From Bacillus sp. HMF5848 (GTDB lineage: Bacteria > Bacillota > Bacilli > Bacillales > HMF5848), in contig NZ_RWIV01000001.1 in the NCBI RefSeq assembly GCF_003944835.1, forward strand, positions 4,081,501 through 4,145,500: a DNA stretch of 64,000 nt, written 5' to 3'. Position numbers and translations under genes: made by a program. Each line of letters starts with the position of its first letter. Position 1 is the first letter of the stretch. A model generated the notes under the pieces. That model had not been told where the DNA came from, did not search any database, and worked only from the letters and a program-made list of their open reading frames with translations. Shown here piece after piece: positions 58,224-64,000 of the stretch.

Positions 58224-60143
58224 TTAAAATTCCATCCCCACTGGCAATACTGCTTCAATTTGTGCTAGGTAGTCGCGTTTTTCAGCAGCCGTCATCCAAA
58301 TGTGGACTTTACCGAAGTCTTCGCTTGTGCGAATTAGGCGGCCCACGCCTTGGCGGAGACGAAGTAGCATGTATGGTACGTCGACTTCCTCGGTCGGATT
58401 GTGAGCGTCTTGGCGTTTCGCTTGGAACACAGGATCGTGTGGTGGAAATGGTAAAGATGACACGATGACTTGTGTGAGTGATTCGCCTGGTACATCAAGG
58501 CCTTCCCACAGGTTGAATGAGCATAACACCGTTGTGTGATCTGTTTGGAAGTCGCGCACGATGTCGCTGATTTCGCGGTCGCCTTCATACACTATGTCAA
58601 ATGGCAGGTCTTGAGTATCGGCCACTACCCTGAATCGGTTCATTTCTTCAATCGATGTAAACAATACAAGTGAGCGTCCGCCGTTCGCTTTTAGCGCATC
58701 GATTATGTCGGACCATTTCTGCTCTTCTTTTTCAAAAGTATGTCCGAGCACTTTCATGTTTTCTTCGTAGTCAAATGGTGAGGCCACTGTGAACGACGCA
58801 TATTGTTCAATGCCTAGGCTGCTTGCGATATAAGAAAAGTCGCCCGCCTGTGATAATGTGGCGGAAGAAAACACAAATGGAATCTTTTGCGAAAAAACTT
58901 CCTGGCGCAATATTGTCTCGACTAGACGCGGCATAATGACAAGTGTGCTGTCCTCTTCATGCCCTTCTAGCCAGAAAATCCCCTCGTTGTCTTTTAACAA
59001 GATGGACAAACCGTAAGATAAAAACTCTAAATATTCCTCGATCATTTTCACATAATACTCTTCTATTATATAGAGCTCGGAATCAAATACTAGCTGCTCT
59101 AGTAGCTTCTGTACTTTTACATCAATGCTAGAGGCGATCCGAATCATGTCTTTCGATCTTGGGACTTCCTTCCGGTTCGAGCCTTCAACATAGCGCGCTT
59201 CATTATGCATGATGTCAAACCATTGCTCATGAAGTTCGAGAATATCTTCAATTAAATAGAGAGATTCCTCTCTGACACCTTCACTTAAAAAGTTCGTTAG
59301 CATCGAGTGCAACGTTCCTTCGTGGAAACGGTACGTTAATCCCTTTTGTGCGGAGAACTCTAGTAAGTGACCTTCGTCAAATACAACACAGCTTGCGTCT
59401 GGTAGAAGTGGAAGCTGGCCTTCACGCTTACGTGATTCTTTTGTCCAAATATGCTCCATGTAAAAATCGTGTGAGCATATTATTAAATCGGCTGAGTCGC
59501 GGTAATGGTGGCGAGTTAATGTTTGGCCACAACGATGGTGCCAGTCACACGTTGCACACTTTTGTAAAGGGTCCCATGCTATCGATGCCCATTTTTCATT
59601 GTTAATCCAGGGGTACTCTTTGCGGTCGCCGTAATGGTAAAACGACAGAAGCGATGCTGAATCATACACGAAATCTGGAATTTTATCATACACCTTTACT
59701 AAATCTTGATCTTCTGTGCGCTGAATATGCTGGTCTAATTTTTTCACACAGACGTATTGCTCACGTGCTTTCGCTAAACGCACATCAATGTTTAAGCTAA
59801 GCGCCTCTTCCAGCTTTTGAATATCGCCTTGTTCTTTTACTAGCTGTTCAATCAACGTTTCATCAGCACAGGATATAATCGCGGGCTTGCCCATATAGCG
59901 TGCATAGCAAAGTGCATATAGTAGGTACACAAACGTTTTTCCAGTCCCAACGCCGGCCTCGGCAAAAATGGTACTTTTATTTTTAAAAGCCTTCTCAAGC
60001 TGATACGCCATGTAAATTTGCTCATCACGCAATTCATAGCCTTTTTCCGGCAATATGTCGTAAAACACATCGCCAATGTAGTCACCTAATCTATCGTAGA
60101 AATTCTCTGTTTTTGAAATCGTAAAAGGTAAGGAATTGTTCAT
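58224..60143 (-). CDS. DinG/XPD-family Fe-S DNA helicase
   Basis: A ~639-residue superfamily 2 helicase. It has RDEQIYMAYQLEKAFKNKST, Walker A AEAGVGTGKTFVYLLYA (~61), four Cys of an iron-sulfur cluster (YVCVKKL, then CATCDWHHRC, ~140-210), the DEGH box VVFDEGHLLEFSA (~256), SSATLSQAG, and LRQGVGRLIRTSED (motif VI, ~602). It unwinds DNA 5' to 3'. It resembles the YoaA/DinG branch without an exonuclease domain. ATG 60143 has AAAGGA 7 nt upstream. Confidence 0.9.
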   Translation of the reverse strand: MNNSLPFTISKTENFYDRLGDYIGDVFYDILPEKGYELRDEQIYMAYQLEKAFKNKSTIFAEAGVGTGKTFVYLLYALCYARYMGKPAIISCADETLIEQLVKEQGDIQKLEEALSLNIDVRLAKAREQYVCVKKLDQHIQRTEDQDLVKVYDKIPDFVYDSASLLSFYHYGDRKEYPWINNEKWASIAWDPLQKCATCDWHHRCGQTLTRHHYRDSADLIICSHDFYMEHIWTKESRKREGQLPLLPDASCVVFDEGHLLEFSAQKGLTYRFHEGTLHSMLTNFLSEGVREESLYLIEDILELHEQWFDIMHNEARYVEGSNRKEVPRSKDMIRIASSIDVKVQKLLEQLVFDSELYIIEEYYVKMIEEYLEFLSYGLSILLKDNEGIFWLEGHEEDSTLVIMPRLVETILRQEVFSQKIPFVFSSATLSQAGDFSYIASSLGIEQYASFTVASPFDYEENMKVLGHTFEKEEQKWSDIIDALKANGGRSLVLFTSIEEMNRFRVVADTQDLPFDIVYEGDREISDIVRDFQTDHTTVLCSFNLWEGLDVPGESLTQVIVSSLPFPPHDPVFQAKRQDAHNPTEEVDVPYMLLRLRQGVGRLIRTSEDFGKVHIWMTAAEKRDYLAQIEAVLPVGMEF

Positions 60144-60267
60144 GTACATGTCCTTTCTAATTGTAATTACCGTCCTTAATAATAGCAGATATCCGTTCGA
60201 AAGAGAAAGGTTTGAGGCAGAATAGGTGATTCGCTCTAGGAATGTGCATATTGGAGAAGGGGAGAGT

Positions 60268-60583
60268 GCATGATTAAAGGAGAAAGTTGCACGATTAGGT
60301 GGAATGTTGCACGATTAAAGGTGAAAGTCGCACGTTTAGGAGGAAAGCTGCACGATTCAAGGTGAAAGTCGCACGTTTAGGAGAAATGCTGCACGATTAA
60401 AGCAGAAAGTCGCACGATTAGGAGAAAAGTTGCGCGATTAAAGCAGAAAGTTGCGCGATTAGGAGAAAAGTTACGCGATTAAAGCAGAAAGTTGCGCGAT
60501 TAGGAGAAAAGTTGCGCGATTAAAGCAGAAAGTTGCGCGATTAGGAGAAAAGTTGCGCGATTAGAAGAAAAGTCGCGCGATTA
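60268..60583. repeat. Tandem array with alternating 21- and 20-nt units (41-bp period)
   Basis: About 15 units start GCACGATTA or GCGCGATTA. They alternate between GATTAAAGCAGAAAGTT (21 nt in all) and GATTAGGAGAAAAGTT (20 nt). The left half is diverged with GCACG; the right half is homogenised with GCGCG, a sign of recent expansion on that side. Confidence 0.9.
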
Positions 60584-60656
60584 ATTTCGACCTTGATTTA
60601 GGTTGTTAAGCTAGATCGTTCACAGAGTTCCACAACGACCAATAAATGTAATTTTT

Positions 60657-60690
60657 CAAAAAAACAAGCCACTATTTCTAGTGGCTTCAG
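60657..60690 (-). terminator. Terminator of the ssb unit
   Basis: On the minus strand AAGCCACTAGAAATAGTGGC is followed by TTGTTTTTTT. Confidence 0.85.
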
Positions 60691-60797
60691 CTTTGAGGGA
60701 TAAATCGAGGCTGCTTTTTTATTCTCTTTCGAGGCTTCTTTAAGACAGGAGCTTGTGAGGAATCAAATGGTGCGAGGAACAGTCGTTGCTGAAATGG

Positions 60798-61031
60798 TTA
60801 GCTGATCTTGGTGAAGGTCGTTGCGTGAAGGTCATACATGGAGCTTTCTAATGAGGTTAGTTGTTCTTGCAGTTTGCCTAGGCGCTCGGACTGAGATGTT
60901 TCTTCAGCAACTTCTTCAATTGCTTGGACTAACTGAGTTTCTAGGTCGATTAGTTTTTCGTGGGTTTTTGCTACCTTACATAGCAAATCTAGTACTAGTC
61001 TTTCTATTCGGTCGATACGTTCCTCAATCAA
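60798..61031 (-). CDS. Short coiled-coil protein downstream of ssb
   Basis: A 77-residue acidic protein that is nearly all coiled coil (ERIDRIERLVLDLLCKVAKT, then LGKLQEQLTSLESSMYDL). TTG start with AAGGAGG upstream. It follows ssb by 18 bp on the same strand, so it is co-transcribed. Position matches the ywpG neighbourhood of B. subtilis, but I see no firm identity and leave the name open. Confidence 0.7.
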   Translation of the reverse strand: MIEERIDRIERLVLDLLCKVAKTHEKLIDLETQLVQAIEEVAEETSQSERLGKLQEQLTSLESSMYDLHATTFTKIS

Positions 61032-61049
61032 CTTGCCTGCCTCCTTTTT

Positions 61050-61484
61050 TTAAAAAGGAACTGCTTCCTCTAATGAGTTCTCTGTTTGTTCTGTTGTTTC
61101 ATTTTGTGTCGTTGGTGCTTCTTCGGTTTCATTTGTGTTTAAAATTGTTTGTGGCACTGAGGTGGTAGGCGGCCGCTTACTTAAAAACTGAACATGATCT
61201 GCCACCACTTCCGTGACATAGATGCGACGTCCATCCTTATCATATGACCTTGATTGTAAGCGTCCGGTTACGCCTACTACCGATCCTTTCCGACAATAGT
61301 TCGCGATGTTCTCGGCTGATTTGCGCCAGATTGTACAATTGACAAAGTCAGCATCAATTTGACCATTAGCGTTGCGAAAGTTTCTATTAATCGCTATTGT
61401 CACATGTGACACCGCTACGCCACTCCCTAAATATTTCAGTTCGGGGTCGCGAGTAAGGCGACCTACTAAGACTACATTGTTCAT
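61050..61484 (-). CDS. ssb: Single-stranded DNA-binding protein
   Basis: A 144-residue SSB. The OB fold fills ~1-105: [39 protein letters not shown] and [21 protein letters not shown] Gln/Thr/Asn-rich linker and a C-terminal tip ending SLEEAVPF follow. Its neighbour ywpF suggests it is the ssbB locus; B. subtilis SsbB is shorter and lacks the acidic tip, so this copy is more SsbA-like at the end. AAAGGAG precedes the ATG. Confidence 0.93.
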   Translation of the reverse strand: MNNVVLVGRLTRDPELKYLGSGVAVSHVTIAINRNFRNANGQIDADFVNCTIWRKSAENIANYCRKGSVVGVTGRLQSRSYDKDGRRIYVTEVVADHVQFLSKRPPTTSVPQTILNTNETEEAPTTQNETTEQTENSLEEAVPF

Positions 61485-61796
61485 GCTTTAAACTCCTTTC
61501 TTCTGTGTTTCGTTTGAGCAAGTTTATAGTACTGCTAATAAAAATGTTTGTAAAATTTCAAAAAACGTGTTTTTAGGCTGTTTTTTTAAATAATTATGGG
61601 GTTTTTTTACATATATTCGACGCTTTTCTTGTTAAAAATTAAAAATCGAACTTTTTATAATTTTTTTTCGACATGTCATCTGTATTATTTTAGTGGCTAA
61701 CAAGTATGCTATAATATGAATAAAGAATGCTATTCGCGTTACATAAAAGCAAATTGCTTTTCATATAGACACTTATGTGTGTAGGAGGGTTTTCGT

Positions 61797-62222
61797 ATGA
61801 AAACGTTCAAACTTGTTTCACTGTTAGTCAGTAGCCCTGATAGAATTGCGGTTCCTCTAATTGATGGTTTGATTATAAATAAATTAGACGGCGAAAATAA
61901 TTGGTTGATTGAGATTTTGACAACGAAAGAACTTCGTGGATTTTTCCAGGCTATTAATGATCAAAATTTAGAATTGACTATCCGCGCAACAATATCTAAA
62001 CCAGACAATGATCCCGCTAAGTTGAAGGGTAAGATTCACTCAATTTCTCTCATGGAAACTAACATGAGCATACTCATACATGCTCAAATGGTCGGCGAGA
62101 AGACTCAATTTTCCGAAGCTATACTAGCTGATTTAATTCATGACGGCTTAGAAGGTGAAGAGCTTCTTCAGCAGTTCAGCGCGAAGCTTCATGAGAAAAA
62201 ACGTGCCGTTTCGATGACCTAA
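61797..62222 (+). CDS. ywpF: YwpF-like protein
   Basis: A 141-residue soluble protein matching the YwpF family: MKTFKLVSLLVS at the start, DGLIINKLDGENNWLIEIL, and a C-terminal EELLQQFSAKLHEKKRA. The function is unknown; in B. subtilis it also lies near ssbB. TAGGAGG precedes the ATG. A bidirectional terminator follows. Confidence 0.85.
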   Translation: MKTFKLVSLLVSSPDRIAVPLIDGLIINKLDGENNWLIEILTTKELRGFFQAINDQNLELTIRATISKPDNDPAKLKGKIHSISLMETNMSILIHAQMVGEKTQFSEAILADLIHDGLEGEELLQQFSAKLHEKKRAVSMT

Positions 62223-62285
62223 GGTTTTACGACAACCTAGTAGCTAAGCTTGCGTTAAAACCTAATAATAGGTGCTAAAATTTAC

Positions 62286-62319
62286 AAAACGTGTGGCTTT
62301 AATGAGCCACACGTTTTTT
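62286..62319. terminator. Bidirectional terminator between convergent genes
   Basis: AAAACGTGTGGCT pairs with AGCCACACGTTTT, with an A run before and a T run after. Confidence 0.9.
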
Positions 62320-62323
62320 GTGA

Positions 62324-62842
62324 TTACTTTCGTTTTTTCAAACGAGCTTTTATATCAACTGCTTTTGGAATATATAAAAATCTATATTGCATACCGTTTC
62401 CGATAAAAAACGATTGCAGTATGCCATACACATTTGTTAGATCTAGATCATTTGGTAGTGTCATTTGACGCCTGAACATATGAAGTTTATCATGCCACTT
62501 AAAAAACTTTACATCTATGTGTGATTGGCTATGATCTACAATTACTTCAAGTTGATTTTTCATGTCATGCGTTCGAAATACGAACGCCACCGGACATTCC
62601 TCATGAAAGTATAGCTTGTCATAGTTTATAATTTTGTCTTGCGTTACTTGTGTATTGGGAATGTTGCCTTGTTCTTTCGAAATCCACGAGGCAACAGCAA
62701 GGTTGGAGGAAAGGCTGTTGTTATTTGAACGAAGGAATTTACACTGTTCCTCTTTTAAGATTAATTGATTATAAGATCGATTAGTGCGTCTTTTTTTACT
62801 ACGATATATGAAAATAATTTCAACTAACTCAAAAGACTTCAT
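62324..62842 (-). CDS. Hypothetical protein of unknown family
   Basis: A 172-residue soluble protein, basic at both ends (SKKRRTNR early, IKARLKKRK at the end). The middle reads ISKEQGNIPNTQVTQDKIIN and CPVAFVFRTHDMKNQLEVIV. I do not recognise a family. The RBS is weak. Composition is AT-rich but codon use looks genuine, and a terminator follows it. Confidence 0.55.
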   Translation of the reverse strand: MKSFELVEIIFIYRSKKRRTNRSYNQLILKEEQCKFLRSNNNSLSSNLAVASWISKEQGNIPNTQVTQDKIINYDKLYFHEECPVAFVFRTHDMKNQLEVIVDHSQSHIDVKFFKWHDKLHMFRRQMTLPNDLDLTNVYGILQSFFIGNGMQYRFLYIPKAVDIKARLKKRK

Positions 62843-63349
62843 GCTTGTGTTGGCTACTGCAAGTGTCCTGAACCAAGAAAGGATTGTAGTAACCGTTTCT
62901 TACACCTCCTATATAATATGATGACTCGGTTCAAGTTATTAACCTTCCCTCCTTACCGTTTTTTTACAGTATTACTATTCTATAATAACTCCATTTTAAT
63001 TTGACAAAAAGTTTGAAAATCCACCATTTTTAGGCATTTAGTCACAAATATTAACCAAAAACTCCTACTTTCGACACAATTCTCTGTTTTTTTATAATAG
63101 TTGTATAAACAGCTTTTTAATACTTTGAATTGTGATGTTCTACTAAACTTTATTTTATCTCGATTTTTAATACGTTTGGATTATGACAGCGTTTGGTGGT
63201 GCATGCAATTGTGTAATCTTTTGCAAAATCTCCCCTTTAAAAGCGGTTTACATTCATAATTTTTTACAAAATCTTACGAAATAAGTCATAGCTATTGTTT
63301 TTTGATTTGTGATATTATACTAGTTAATATTTTATGAGGGGGAGTGTGT
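62843..63349. other. AT-rich intergenic region
   Basis: No gene or strong structure. TTGACA at ~63001 and a TATAAT-like TATAAT tract near 63095 may belong to promoters, but spacing is poor. Confidence 0.45.
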
Positions 63350-63940
63350 ATGTTTTCGTATACAGTGGATGATACTATCTCGCTAAAGTTAATTGAATTA
63401 AGTGATGCTAACAGTATTTATGAATTAGTTGATCAATCACGTACATATCTCCGCCAATGGCTACCTTGGGTTGACGGGACTACGAAGGTGGCTGATTCGA
63501 TTGATTTTATCCGCGCTTGTCAGAAGGCGTACGTTGAACAAATTGGGATGTTTACTGTCATTATGTATAACGGCAAGATTATCGGGACGGCTAGTTATAA
63601 CTCACTTGATTGGAGAAATAAAATTGTCTACATTGGATACTGGCTAGCACCGGACTATCAAGGACAAGGGATTATGACGAAGGTTGTCAAAGCGTTAACA
63701 ACCTATGCTTTTGAGGAATTACAGTTTAATCGGGTGGATATTCGGGCTGCTACAAGCAACGTAAAAAGCCGATCAATTCCTGAGCGACTTGGATTTATAT
63801 ATGAAGGAACTGTGCGAGATGCGGAGTGGCTATATGATCATTATGTTGATCATGCTATTTACGGTGTCTTAGCTAGAGATTGGCAACGTAATATGGCAGG
63901 GATGATGATGCAGGGGCGTGCTGACGTAACTGTTGACTGA
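63350..63940 (+). CDS. GNAT N-acetyltransferase (RimJ/RimL type)
   Basis: A ~196-residue acetyltransferase. The N-terminal SYTVDDTISLKLIELSDANS and RTYLRQWLPWVDGTT are typical of the RimL/YdaF branch. The CoA-binding loop is WLAPDYQGQGIMTKVVKALT, followed by ELQFNRVDIRAATSNVKSRS and LGFIYEGTVRDAEWL. It transfers acetyl to an amine, often the N terminus of ribosomal protein L7/L12 in this branch; the real substrate is unknown. ATG 63350 has GGGGGAG upstream. Confidence 0.9.
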   Translation: MFSYTVDDTISLKLIELSDANSIYELVDQSRTYLRQWLPWVDGTTKVADSIDFIRACQKAYVEQIGMFTVIMYNGKIIGTASYNSLDWRNKIVYIGYWLAPDYQGQGIMTKVVKALTTYAFEELQFNRVDIRAATSNVKSRSIPERLGFIYEGTVRDAEWLYDHYVDHAIYGVLARDWQRNMAGMMMQGRADVTVD

Positions 63941-64000
63941 CACAAAATGGGGCAGCCATAAGCGCAAGCATTTTAACCGAGGGGCGTGCTAGTCGCAGTC

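Overview
The window is low-GC Firmicute DNA from a Bacillaceae bacterium related to Bacillus or Alkalihalobacillus. Three things support this: strong GGAGG ribosome binding sites with frequent TTG and GTG starts; a ComK homologue; and gene orders known from Bacillus subtilis (ywqA-ywqB near ywqC-ywqD-ywqE, and ssb near ywpF). No rRNA, tRNA or CRISPR array is visible.

Positions 1-18.5 kb form an AT-rich accessory region full of repeats and broken genes. It holds two tandem CBO0543-type membrane proteins, an orphan DnaA domain I protein, an Xre regulator next to comK, a comM with an internal deletion, a RAYT-type Y1 transposase, a toxin-antitoxin pair with a dead toxin, a 5'-truncated fic, DUF2200, a chemoreceptor, DUF418, an ankyrin protein, an IS4-type element with a 9-bp target duplication, and a divergent pair of nuclease-fold proteins (membrane-anchored Mrr, and NERD). 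Nine copies of a ~42-bp repeat (family B), all in the same orientation, lie mostly one per gene between these genes. Three full copies of a double-hairpin repeat (family A) lie in the first 4.4 kb.

Positions 18.5-37.5 kb hold a capsule or exopolysaccharide locus on the minus strand. It reads ywqC-ywqD-ywqE (chain-length modulator, BY-kinase, phosphatase), an EAR-like structured RNA, galU, the initiating sugar-phosphate transferase, glycosyltransferases, a Wzy-like polymerase, an acyltransferase, a Wzx flippase, rfbACDB (dTDP-L-rhamnose) and ugd (UDP-glucuronate). The product is probably a rhamnose-containing, possibly acidic polymer made by the Wzx/Wzy route.

Positions 39.3-52.1 kb are richer in GC and carry a minus-strand carbohydrate locus: a lipoprotein binding protein with a CcpA-like cre site, nanE, an RpiR regulator, a ROK kinase, two ABC permeases, a GH38 alpha-mannosidase, DUF4127 and an FAD oxidoreductase. 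It looks built to import and break down a ManNAc- or mannose-containing glycan under catabolite control.

Positions 53-64 kb are more core-like: ywqA and ywqB, a DinG-type helicase, a short coiled-coil protein, ssb, ywpF and a GNAT acetyltransferase. Arrays of 20-21-nt repeats sit at about 47, 53 and 60 kb.

Three c-di-GMP-I (GEMM-I) riboswitches, at about 18.6, 38.0 and 57.8 kb, each sit directly in front of a different protein of 35-45 residues. Together with the capsule locus they suggest c-di-GMP control of surface lifestyle through very small proteins. The two most unusual signals are this riboswitch/micro-protein set and the same-orientation repeats that punctuate the accessory genes.
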